Of a DNA stretch of 7,639 nucleotides, positions 1 through 6,029 are shown piece by piece. Position 1 is the stretch's first letter. Each line of letters opens with the position of its first letter. Source of the DNA: Candidatus Sumerlaeota bacterium. Lineage in GTDB: Bacteria; Sumerlaeota; Sumerlaeia; MVZB01; JAJFLK01. Location: assembly GCA_021772735.1 (NCBI GenBank), contig JAJFLK010000534.1:1-7639 (forward strand), written 5' to 3'. The translations under genes and the position numbers were made by a program. Below the pieces are notes generated by a model, which was not told where the DNA came from, ran no database searches, and worked only from the letters and a program-made list of their open reading frames with translations.

Positions 1-970
1 CGACGGCGATGCGCGCCTCGGGGGGCGCGATTGGGATCGACGCGTGGCCGATTGCGCCGCCGAGGTTTTCACCAACGCGCATGGCTTCGACCCGCGTGAA
101 TCGCCCGCAATCGATTTGGACATTCTAGAGAACGCCGAGCAGGCGAAAATTCGGCTCAGCAAACTTCGCGAATCCAAGATCGCCGTCGACGCCGAGGGCC
201 AGCGCGAGATCGTTACGCTGACGCGAGACGCGTTCGAGGGCCTGACCCATGATCTAGTCTCACAGACCGAGATGACGCTGCGCCTGACGGTCGAGGCGGC
301 AGGGCTGAAAATCTCCGATATCGACGAGGTGATGCTCGTCGGCGGGGCGACTCGAATGAAATCAGTCCACACGCTATTCCATCGCCTGTTCGGGTTCGCC
401 CCGAGCCGGCTGGTCAACCCGGATGAGGCCGTCGCGCTGGGCGCGGCGATTTACGGAACGATGAGGCAGATTCAGCAGATCGACGCCGGAGAATCGATCG
501 CGCCGCCGCCGGTGAAGCCCGAACTCCTCGATCGATTCCGGAAGTTGCGGGTGCATATGATCAACACGCACACGCTCGGCATTCAGGCGCTACTGGCGTC
601 AGGCAAGACCGGGGTCGTCCCGCTCATTGCGCGCCATTCGGAAATTCCGCTGCGAAGCGAGAGATCGTTCGAGATCAACCGGCCGGGTCAGCGCGTCGTC
701 CGCATTTCGATCATGGAGGGCGAAAGCCCGTTCCCCGAAGCGTGCATGGAACTGGGAACCTGCTTTATCGAAAACCTTCCGGACAATCTGCCCGAGGGCA
801 CGGAGATCGAAGTGCAGTTCGAATACGACGAAGATAGCCGCCTTCGCGTATGGGCCAGTCTGCCTGAATCGGGCCACCACATCGCGGCCGTCATCGAGCG
901 CAGCAGCGGGTTTTCGGCAGAGCAACTTCAAACCGCCTGCCAACGCGTCAAAGCCATCGTCGTCGAGTAG
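1..970 (+). CDS. Hsp70/DnaK-like chaperone lacking the C-terminal lid (5' end outside window)
   Basis: ATP-dependent chaperone of the Hsp70 family, presumably cytosolic. The frame is open to the left edge (first full codon at base 2), so the GTG at 44 is internal: the codons before it read DGDARLGGRDWD, the counterpart of the DnaK GDTHLGGDDFD segment. Counting from base 2, residues 112-118 are LVGGATR and 139-149 are NPDEAVALGAA, the phosphate/adenosine end of the nucleotide-binding domain. The interdomain linker is degenerate (KLRVHMINTHTLGI in place of DnaK's hydrophobic VLLLDVTPLSLGI). A beta substrate-binding domain follows (about 187-299: LIARHSEIP, then ISIMEGES). The protein ends about 20 residues later, so the roughly 100-residue alpha-helical lid of DnaK is absent. 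It is therefore a divergent Hsp70 paralogue, not the housekeeping dnaK. It converges with the activator gene at 1049. Family assignment is firm; client and partners are unknown. Confidence 0.93.
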   Translation, partial: DGDARLGGRDWDRRVADCAAEVFTNAHGFDPRESPAIDLDILENAEQAKIRLSKLRESKIAVDAEGQREIVTLTRDAFEGLTHDLVSQTEMTLRLTVEAAGLKISDIDEVMLVGGATRMKSVHTLFHRLFGFAPSRLVNPDEAVALGAAIYGTMRQIQQIDAGESIAPPPVKPELLDRFRKLRVHMINTHTLGIQALLASGKTGVVPLIARHSEIPLRSERSFEINRPGQRVVRISIMEGESPFPEACMELGTCFIENLPDNLPEGTEIEVQFEYDEDSRLRVWASLPESGHHIAAVIERSSGFSAEQLQTACQRVKAIVVE

Positions 971-1048
971 TTGGCCGGATATAGACCGCCCCTGCGTTCT
1001 CTCCTTTGCGATTTTGCGTGAAATAAAAAAAGCGCGCGAACCGGCTCC

Positions 1049-2704
1049 CTACCTCTCCGACGCCAGCGCGTGGACGCTCTTGACGCGGTATTCGAGTTTC
1101 TTGCGGCTCATCCCCAGCCGTCGAGCTGCCGCTGCAAGGTTCCAGCGCCCTGTTCCGGGATAGGCCGTCACGCCGAGCGCCTCGATAATCTCGCGACGCT
1201 CCTTGGCGTAAATCGAATCCGGAGGCCCCGACGTGGATTCGGAGGCCGCCGCCCACGAGGCCTCACCGTGCGCATCGCTCCCCCCCGCTGGCGACGCGAT
1301 TCCCACGCTTCCGGTATCCCGGTTATCCGCGATACCGTTTCTCGGGACTGCGCCCCCCGCCTCCTGCACCGAAAGCGGAAGGTCCAGGGCTTCGATCGTT
1401 TCGCCCTCGGCCGATGTCACCGCGCTCTGGATCGCGCGGCGCAGCTCGCGAATATTGCCCGGCCACGAATGGCTCTGGATCAACTGCCACGCCATCTCAG
1501 AAAAACCCGTAACTGCCGAGCCGCGCCCGGCGGTGGCCTCGCCCAGGAAGACCCCGGCCAACAATTCGAGATCGCCCCCGCGCTCGCGCAACGGCGGCAG
1601 CCGCAGTTCGATCCCACGCAGACGATAAAAAAGATCGCGGCGAAACTTTCCGCTCTCGACCATCTCTTCGAGCACGCGGTTTGTCGCCGAGATGATCCGC
1701 ACGTCGATCTTGCGCACCTCGTTGCTGCCGACCGGCGTCACCTCGCCGTAGTCGATCGTGCGCAGAAGCTTGGCCTGGCACGCGGGGCTCATATCGCCGA
1801 CCTCATCAAGGAAGACCGTCGCGCCATCGGACTGCTCGAGCTTGCCGCGCCGATTGCGATCCGCGCCGGTGAACGCTCCCCTCACATGACCGAACAGCTC
1901 GCTCTCAAGCAACGTCTCCGAAAGGGCCGCGCAATTGATGGCCATCAGGGGCTTGCCGGAGCGCAGACTTTCGCGGTGAATTCTGCGCACCAGAAGCTCT
2001 TTGCCCGTGCCGGTCTCGCCGAGGATCAGGATAGGCCATTCGGTCGGCGCGGCCTTGAGCGCCATCCCAAGCGTGCGCTCGACCAAAGGGCTCGCACCAA
2101 TGATCGACAATCCATCGGACGCGATGGCGATCGGGGCCTTGGCCACTCGCCGTCGTGAGCTCGCTTTTTTCGCTCCCGAACTCCCGCCACGCGTCGTACG
2201 GTCGGCCGCGTAGAGCAGGATGAACGCGCGGGCCAGCGCCTTGTCGCGCTCGTCAAACTCGCCCGTGCGTTTGTTGAGCACGTTGACGACAGCCACGCAT
2301 CGCCCATCGCGCAAAGCCGGCGCGGAGATGATGGAGCGGGTCCGAATGTCGGTCTGCTCGTCGACGATCCCGGCATGCTGTGCGCTACCGTGCGCGTCGG
2401 CGACGGAAATCGTGCGCCCGGTCAGCGCTGCCGCGCCACAGATTCCCTCGCCCAGGCGGAACTCGAACCGACCGGCTTCGGCCGGCTCCATTCCCATCGC
2501 GTATCGGAAATGCAGAGTTCCCCCCGAGGCGTCGGGCTCGAGCACCGAAGCCAGCTCGGCACCCAGCGCTTCGGCGACGGCCTCGCAGAACTGCCTGTCG
2601 AAGTCTTCCCGTCCCTCGGCGCCTGATTCAAATAGCGCAAAGACCGCCTGGGCCGCGGAATCATGGGCGGGATTGAGTGGTTGTATTGTCCTCGGTGGTG
2701 TCAT
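1049..2704 (-). CDS. Sigma-54-dependent transcription activator (GAF - AAA+ - Fis HTH)
   Basis: Bacterial enhancer-binding protein that hydrolyses ATP to open sigma-54 RNA polymerase promoters. There are 551 residues from the ATG at 2704. Residues 30-165 resemble a GAF sensor domain (LGEGICGAAALTGRTISVAD, then a VAVVNVLNK strand). There is no receiver domain, so input is probably a small ligand or redox signal in the NifA/NorR manner. The AAA+ domain spans about 200-430: Walker A GETGTGKE (229-236), the sigma-54-contacting GAFTGA loop (276-281, intact), Walker B TVFLDE (296-301), arginine-finger region FRRDLFYRL (354-362) and SWPGNIREL (413-421). A Gly/Ala/Ser-rich, probably disordered linker (about 446-497) leads to a Fis-type helix-turn-helix (about 503-545, NLAAAARRLGMSRKKLEYRV). 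All catalytic motifs are present, so it should be active. A GGGA about 10 bases before the start is a weak ribosome site. A sigma-54 promoter facing the other way lies 225 bases upstream and is the obvious candidate target. The ligand is unknown. Confidence 0.95.
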   Translation of the reverse strand: MTPPRTIQPLNPAHDSAAQAVFALFESGAEGREDFDRQFCEAVAEALGAELASVLEPDASGGTLHFRYAMGMEPAEAGRFEFRLGEGICGAAALTGRTISVADAHGSAQHAGIVDEQTDIRTRSIISAPALRDGRCVAVVNVLNKRTGEFDERDKALARAFILLYAADRTTRGGSSGAKKASSRRRVAKAPIAIASDGLSIIGASPLVERTLGMALKAAPTEWPILILGETGTGKELLVRRIHRESLRSGKPLMAINCAALSETLLESELFGHVRGAFTGADRNRRGKLEQSDGATVFLDEVGDMSPACQAKLLRTIDYGEVTPVGSNEVRKIDVRIISATNRVLEEMVESGKFRRDLFYRLRGIELRLPPLRERGGDLELLAGVFLGEATAGRGSAVTGFSEMAWQLIQSHSWPGNIRELRRAIQSAVTSAEGETIEALDLPLSVQEAGGAVPRNGIADNRDTGSVGIASPAGGSDAHGEASWAAASESTSGPPDSIYAKERREIIEALGVTAYPGTGRWNLAAAARRLGMSRKKLEYRVKSVHALASER

Positions 2705-2736
2705 GAAATCGAATTCCCGTTTCTCCGATCATCGAG

Positions 2737-2747
2737 CCGACCGTCGG
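2737..2747. promoter_or_regulatory. Possible palindromic operator / activator site
   Basis: CCGAC-C-GTCGG is a perfect 5-bp inverted repeat around one base. It lies 33 bases upstream of the activator start and about 180 bases upstream of the divergent sigma-54 promoter. A shorter dyad, CGAT-C-ATCG, sits beside it at 2726-2734. The position suits either autoregulation or a remote enhancer site for the activator. Short GC palindromes are common in GC-rich DNA, so this is only suggestive. Confidence 0.2.
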
Positions 2748-2876
2748 TGCGGAATTTAATTTACCTTATTTCATCCATAAAATCGCTTCTTTATTTCCTA
2801 TTATCATCCTTTTTCTCTTTTTCCGCCACCCCTTCAGAGCGCGCACGGCAGCCTGAATCCAAGGTATCTCACATAT

Positions 2877-2889
2877 TATCAATCATCTA
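2877..2889 (+). promoter_or_regulatory. IHF-like site between the possible operator and the sigma-54 promoter
   Basis: TATCAATCATCTA matches the IHF consensus WATCAANNNNTTR with one mismatch (C for the first T of TTR). It lies about 40 bases upstream of the -24 element, inside an AT-rich tract. IHF typically bends DNA at this place to bring an enhancer-bound activator to sigma-54 polymerase. The match is short and the host may lack classical IHF, so the call is tentative. Confidence 0.25.
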
Positions 2890-2927
2890 AGTGGCATGGA
2901 GCGTCAACTTCTCACGCATTCCTCGTA

Positions 2928-2942
2928 TGGCATGTTCTATGC
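2928..2942 (+). promoter_or_regulatory. Sigma-54 (-24/-12) promoter
   Basis: TGGCATG-TTCT-ATGC, followed by A, compares with the consensus TGGCAYR-N4-TTGCW and has one mismatch. The invariant GG (2929-2930) and GC (2941-2942) are present with the exact 12-base register that sigma-54 requires. The predicted start is about 2954. It is oriented away from the sigma-54 activator gene and is the best -24/-12 match I saw in the window's intergenic DNA. An incomplete second TGGCATG at 2892-2898 lacks a GC in the right register. Confidence 0.65.
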
Positions 2943-2956
2943 ATTAATCGGGCCAT

Positions 2957-3055
2957 ATGATCGGCGACCTTTGCGTCGGCCAGATCGAGTTCGAATCCAC
3001 CGAGGAGGTACCGGACGGCAACACCCAAAACCGGGGACCACGGCCCTACCGATAA
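2957..3055 (+). CDS. Possible 32-residue small protein (alternative reading of the small RNA)
   Basis: An ATG lies about three bases after the predicted sigma-54 start, and the frame is open for 32 codons to TAA at 3053. The peptide begins MIGDLCVGQIEFESTEEVPD and ends RGPRPYR, with an acidic middle and a basic tail. Third codon positions are mostly G or C, as in the neighbouring genes. There is no room for a normal ribosome site, so translation would have to be leaderless. The 5' and central RNA hairpins overlap the frame, which fits a structured RNA better. I recognise no homologue. Confidence 0.2.
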   Translation: MIGDLCVGQIEFESTEEVPDGNTQNRGPRPYR

Positions 3056-3070
3056 GGCGGGCCGTGGACC
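3035..3070 (+). repeat. Inverted repeat: central hairpin of the putative small RNA
   Basis: The left arm 3035-3046 (GGACCACGGCCC) and right arm 3059-3070 (GGGCCGTGGACC) pair at 11 of 12 positions, with one A/A mismatch, around a 12-base loop at 3047-3058. No T-run follows, so it is structural and not a terminator. Confidence 0.6.
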
Positions 3071-3101
3071 CTCGAACAACATGACCCAACAAGTTCCATC
3101 C

Positions 3102-3148
3102 AGGCCCGGCCGGACGCCTCAAAGCGCTCGGCCGGGCCTAACTTTTGT
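3102..3148 (+). terminator. Rho-independent terminator
   Basis: AGGCCCGGCCG (3102-3112) pairs perfectly with CGGCCGGGCCT (3129-3139), an 11-bp stem. Within the 16-base loop a further CGC/GCG can pair. It is followed by AACTTTTGT, a modest T-run on the plus strand only. The orientation fits a plus-strand transcript from the sigma-54 promoter. It lies 37 bases beyond the stop of the minus-strand NAD gene and might also slow that transcript, but no T-run follows the hairpin in that direction. Confidence 0.65.
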
Positions 3149-3184
3149 CAGCGAACATGAGTTCCGCCACACACCAGCCCGAGA

Positions 3185-4570
3185 TCAATCGGGCAGCGGG
3201 AATTGAATCTTCGCTAGTTTTTCCGAAGGCTGAAATCTCTCGTCGAAAGCCAACTCGACCGACGCGGTGCGGCTGACGCGCACCCGCATGCTCCGCACCG
3301 CCCCGGCGAGGCGTCCGTCGATAAAACCGCGCAACGGACGGCGCGCAATCTCAAGACCGCGAAATTCGACCTCGCTCGCCAGCGGCAGAACGACGGGTTT
3401 CCAGAAATCCGGTTTCAGGACGTTCGATCCGACGAGCAGGAGCGCAGGCGTATCGAGCGGAATCGGGTGCGCGCCCATCGCCCGTGCGTATGACGCCGAA
3501 CCCGAAGGCGTCGCTACCAGCGCGCCATCGGCGACCATCCGCGCCAGCCGCACCTGGCCATCGACCAAGACTCGAATCCACGCCGTCTGCCCGCTGTCGC
3601 GCTCGATCCAGGCGTCGTTGAACGCAAGCTGATGGCTCACCTCGCCCGCCGGATCGATGGTCTCAACAGAGAGAAGTGGCAGATGCTGGACGATCAGGCG
3701 CGTGCTGATTTCCCGCCCAGCCAGTTGCTCGTTGAGCAGAAATCCCATATGCCCGGCGTTGATCCCATAGAAGGGCAGCCGCCGATGCCAGTGCTCGCGG
3801 ATCGTGCGGAGCAGCGTCCCATCGCCGCCGATGACGACGATCAGGTTGGGCTCGTTGCTCCCGAGCGGCCGCATCCCCTCGGCGATCTCGACCGCCTCCT
3901 CGTTCTTTGGATCGTGGATAATCTCGGCGCGAATCTGATCGACTTCGAGCACGGTCGAGCGCGGCGGCGCGCCACCCTCGTAGAGCCGATAGCGCGCCCG
4001 ATATTCTGCGGCGCGCTCAGGCATGAGATGCGCCACGGGTTCGTGCTGAAACGAGAGACGGCGAATCTCTGAGCTCGACCCGCGCTCGTCCAAATCCACG
4101 ACCTGGCTGCGCGGGGGCAAGTCGCCGGGCCTCAATTCCAAATCCGGCCTGCGGACGACCGCGAATCGTCCCTCGGACCAGAGCCGCTCGCCTTGCTCCC
4201 ATCCGCGCTGGATCGGCGAGACGCCTTCGGCGCCGCCGGCGATCAGGTCCGCGCCGATCACATGCCAAACCTCGCCCTCACTCCGTCCGTCGAACTCCGA
4301 TTCGAGCTCGTGGGTCGGCATGAACCGATCTCGCCCAAGATCGAACAGCTCCACGCGAACGCCCGGAATCGATCCGAACGCCAGGTCGACCATGGCCGCA
4401 CGGTGGACGGGCTCGATGAAATTGGTCGTCTCTTTATCGGGCCGCCGGCCGCAGGGAACCACGACGACCTCATCGAAAAGCTCGGCCAGTCGCCTCGCGA
4501 TCTGGACGTGATGATTCCCCGGGGGATTGAAGCTCCCGCCGAAGATCGCGATTTTTCGATTTGCGGACAC
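3185..4570 (-). CDS. Fused NadD/NMNAT-type nucleotidyltransferase - NAD kinase
   Basis: One polypeptide appears to combine adenylylation of (nicotinate) mononucleotide with phosphorylation of NAD to NADP, in the cytosol. I start it at GTG 4570 (461 residues) because AGGAG lies 10 bases before it and the nucleotidyltransferase motif begins at residue 9; the frame is also open 28 codons upstream to 4654. Residues 1-197 are the transferase: IFGGSFNPPGNHH (9-21), CGRRPDK (40-46), GADL (106-109) and SSSEIR (165-170, the ISSTxIR equivalent). Residues 205-461 are the kinase: GGDGT (248-252), GINAGHMGFL (269-278), a downstream FNDAW matching the NE/D motif, and VATPSGSASY matching ATPTGSTAY. Oddity: the first position of the (H/T)xxH catalytic motif is glycine, G18; the last histidine, H21, is kept. 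NadE, which acts between NadD and NadK, is not in this window. The kinase assignment is firm; transferase substrate and activity are less certain. Confidence 0.88.
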   Translation of the reverse strand: MSANRKIAIFGGSFNPPGNHHVQIARRLAELFDEVVVVPCGRRPDKETTNFIEPVHRAAMVDLAFGSIPGVRVELFDLGRDRFMPTHELESEFDGRSEGEVWHVIGADLIAGGAEGVSPIQRGWEQGERLWSEGRFAVVRRPDLELRPGDLPPRSQVVDLDERGSSSEIRRLSFQHEPVAHLMPERAAEYRARYRLYEGGAPPRSTVLEVDQIRAEIIHDPKNEEAVEIAEGMRPLGSNEPNLIVVIGGDGTLLRTIREHWHRRLPFYGINAGHMGFLLNEQLAGREISTRLIVQHLPLLSVETIDPAGEVSHQLAFNDAWIERDSGQTAWIRVLVDGQVRLARMVADGALVATPSGSASYARAMGAHPIPLDTPALLLVGSNVLKPDFWKPVVLPLASEVEFRGLEIARRPLRGFIDGRLAGAVRSMRVRVSRTASVELAFDERFQPSEKLAKIQFPLPD

Positions 4571-4601
4571 CCCTGCGGCTCTCCTCTCGATGATCCGGAA
4601 T

Positions 4602-4635
4602 CCCGGGCTCTTGCACCCGGGTCGTTGACCCCGGG
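4602..4635 (-). promoter_or_regulatory. Three CCCGGG palindromes at 14-base spacing in the NAD gene leader
   Basis: CCCGGG occurs at 4602-4607, 4616-4621 and 4630-4635, so consecutive copies start exactly 14 bases apart, 32-65 bases upstream of the GTG start. In the minus-strand RNA the two distal copies can form an 8-bp stem with a bulged G and an AAC loop. Because each copy is self-complementary, alternative pairings with the proximal copy are also possible. It may be a repeated operator or a regulatory leader. It does not resemble any NAD-pathway regulator site I know. Confidence 0.35.
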
Positions 4636-4750
4636 AACGCACATTGTCGCACAACAGGGCCCAAAGCGTGATTCAAAGCGACGCCCGATTGCAAGCTAGG
4701 ATTGCGAGGCTCTGCATGCGATCGCTTGCCCAGCACGCCGGACAAACCCC

Positions 4751-4779
4751 TTGAGCCGCTCTGGACGCCTCACTACACT
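4751..4779 (+). promoter_or_regulatory. Sigma-70-type promoter for the sugar-importer ATPase
   Basis: The -35 TTGAGC (4751-4756) and -10 TACACT (4774-4779) each match consensus at 4 of 6 positions, with the ideal 17-base spacer. Transcription would start near 4786, giving a leader of about 60 bases. This argues that the upstream in-frame codons from TTG 4751 are not translated. Confidence 0.5.
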
Positions 4780-4846
4780 AGGCTGCTCGCATATCGAGAC
4801 TCCGCACCGGCGCACCAACACGAAGACCAAGGAGCTGACACCACAA

Positions 4847-5950
4847 GTGGCACGCGTAACCCTCAGTAAAATTGACAAGATTTATCCCGGCGTCGAGAAG
4901 CCGGCCGTTCAAGACGCCACAATCGAAATCACCGATGGCGAGTTCATGGTCCTTGTCGGGCCTTCGGGCTGCGGCAAGTCCACGACGCTTCGCATGATCG
5001 CCGGGCTCGAAGAGGCCACCAGCGGCGACATCCATATCGGCGAGCGCCGCGTCAATGACATCGCACCCAAAGACCGCGATATCGCGATGATCTTTCAGAA
5101 TTACGCGCTCTATCCGCACATGACGGTTTACGAAAACATGGCCTTCGGTCTGCGCATGCGAAAGACGGCCAAGGCCGAGATCGACCGCCGCGTGCGCGAG
5201 GTCGCCGAGACCATCGGCCTGACCTCTTACCTGAATCGCAAGCCCAAGGCTCTATCCGGTGGTCAACGCCAGCGAGTCGCTCTGGGCCGAGCGATCGTCC
5301 GCGAGCCTGCCGTTTTCCTCTTCGATGAGCCGCTGTCGAACCTGGACGCCAAAATGCGCATCACCATGCGCAACGAGATTCGCCGGCTGCACCGCGAGCT
5401 GAAGACCACGATGATCTACGTCACGCACGATCAGGTCGAGGCCATGACCATGGGCGATCGCATCACCGTCCTCGACGATGGTTTCATCCAGCAGATCGAC
5501 ACGCCGGGCAACGTCTACAAGAATCCGAAGAACCTTTTCGTCGCGGGTTTTATCGGCTCGCCGCCGATGAATTTTTTCACCGGGCGCGTCGCCGATGACG
5601 GCGGCAAGACGCTCTTCAAGTCCGGCGCAATCGCGTTCGAGCTTCCATCGCCGATGAGCAAAGGGTTGAACGGCAACCGATTGAGCGAACTGGTCTTCGG
5701 TATCCGCCCCGAGGATATAACTGAAGCGGAAGCCGATTCTCAGACCGCCACTTGCACGTTCGAAGGCAAGGTCGAGAACCGCGAGCCGCTGGGCGCGGAA
5801 ACGATGCTCTATATCAAGGTCGGCGACGCGCAGGTTGTCATCCGGATCGCGGGCGACGCCACCGACGCCGTGGGCTCGACCAAGCGGCTCACGTTTGACC
5901 CCGCCGCCGGGCACCTCTTCGACGCCGCCTCGGGCGAACGCGTCGGGTGA
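4847..5950 (+). CDS. ugpC: ABC transporter ATP-binding protein, UgpC/MalK/MsmX family
   Basis: ATPase that drives a carbohydrate (or glycerol-3-phosphate-type) importer from the cytosolic face of the membrane. I choose GTG 4847 (367 residues): MARVTLSKIDKIYPG is the usual family N-terminus, and AAGGAG at 4829-4834 lies 12 bases upstream. A longer frame to TTG 4751 would start inside the promoter. From this start: Walker A GPSGCGKST (38-46), Q-loop FQNYALYPHMTV (Q84), signature LSGGQ (136-140), Walker B VFLFDEP (D160, E161), D-loop SNLD and switch histidine in VTHDQ (H194). After about residue 235 comes the regulatory TOBE/OB region (FIGSPPMNFFTG, then FGIRPEDI), typical of sugar-importer ATPases. 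No permease or binding-protein gene is adjacent, as with MsmX-like ATPases shared among several importers. The substrate cannot be inferred. The gene symbol reflects the family only. Confidence 0.9.
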   Translation: MARVTLSKIDKIYPGVEKPAVQDATIEITDGEFMVLVGPSGCGKSTTLRMIAGLEEATSGDIHIGERRVNDIAPKDRDIAMIFQNYALYPHMTVYENMAFGLRMRKTAKAEIDRRVREVAETIGLTSYLNRKPKALSGGQRQRVALGRAIVREPAVFLFDEPLSNLDAKMRITMRNEIRRLHRELKTTMIYVTHDQVEAMTMGDRITVLDDGFIQQIDTPGNVYKNPKNLFVAGFIGSPPMNFFTGRVADDGGKTLFKSGAIAFELPSPMSKGLNGNRLSELVFGIRPEDITEAEADSQTATCTFEGKVENREPLGAETMLYIKVGDAQVVIRIAGDATDAVGSTKRLTFDPAAGHLFDAASGERVG

Positions 5951-6029
5951 GCGTCGGGCTCGCCGATAACGGCTGAATCATCTGTAAAGAATCCAAGAAA
6001 AAATTGATGGGGAACCGGAAGGGGACGAA

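Larger units (their letters stand above)
2954..3148 (+). ncRNA. Putative sigma-54-controlled small RNA, about 190 nt
   Basis: This is not a family I recognise. The call rests on four aligned signals: a -24/-12 promoter ending 11 bases upstream; a 5' hairpin from 2959-2968 with 2975-2986 (ten pairs, two single-base bulges, six-base loop) starting about five bases after the predicted start; a central hairpin 3035-3046 with 3059-3070 (11 of 12 positions pair, 12-base loop); and a terminator stem at 3102-3139 followed by a T-run. Between the stems are A/C-rich, probably single-stranded stretches (around 3020-3032 and 3073-3100) and a GAGGAGG at 3002-3008 that resembles a Shine-Dalgarno sequence. 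Both neighbouring genes lie on the other strand, so these plus-strand signals do not belong to them. The alternative is an mRNA for a 32-residue peptide (ATG at 2957). Expression cannot be judged from sequence. Confidence 0.5.

Noticed and set aside
1000..1048. Terminator for the activator gene (a T7ATTT tract on the minus strand near 1020-1032).
   Set aside because: The U-rich tract is real, but the preceding bases give at most a three-pair stem, so it is not a convincing intrinsic terminator.
1070..2158. Long plus-strand open frame opposite the activator gene (362 codons).
   Set aside because: It is a shadow of the GC-rich activator gene; its translation has no recognisable motif, whereas the minus strand shows all AAA+ motifs.
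2892..2906. Second sigma-54 promoter at the upstream TGGCATG.
   Set aside because: The -24 half is good, but the bases at the -12 register are CA, not GC, so it lacks an essential element.
2960..3005. tRNA-like stretch containing GAGTTCGAATCC.
   Set aside because: The TTCGAAT loop is there, but the flanking bases do not form a five-pair T-stem, and no acceptor stem or anticodon arm can be drawn.
2896..3084. 62-codon plus-strand frame across the small RNA region.
   Set aside because: It begins upstream of the only credible promoter and has an Arg/Pro-rich composition typical of chance frames in GC-rich DNA.
4571..4654. N-terminal extension of the NAD gene to the start at 4654.
   Set aside because: The extra 28 residues match no nucleotidyltransferase N-terminus and overlap the palindrome repeats; GTG 4570 has a better placed ribosome site.
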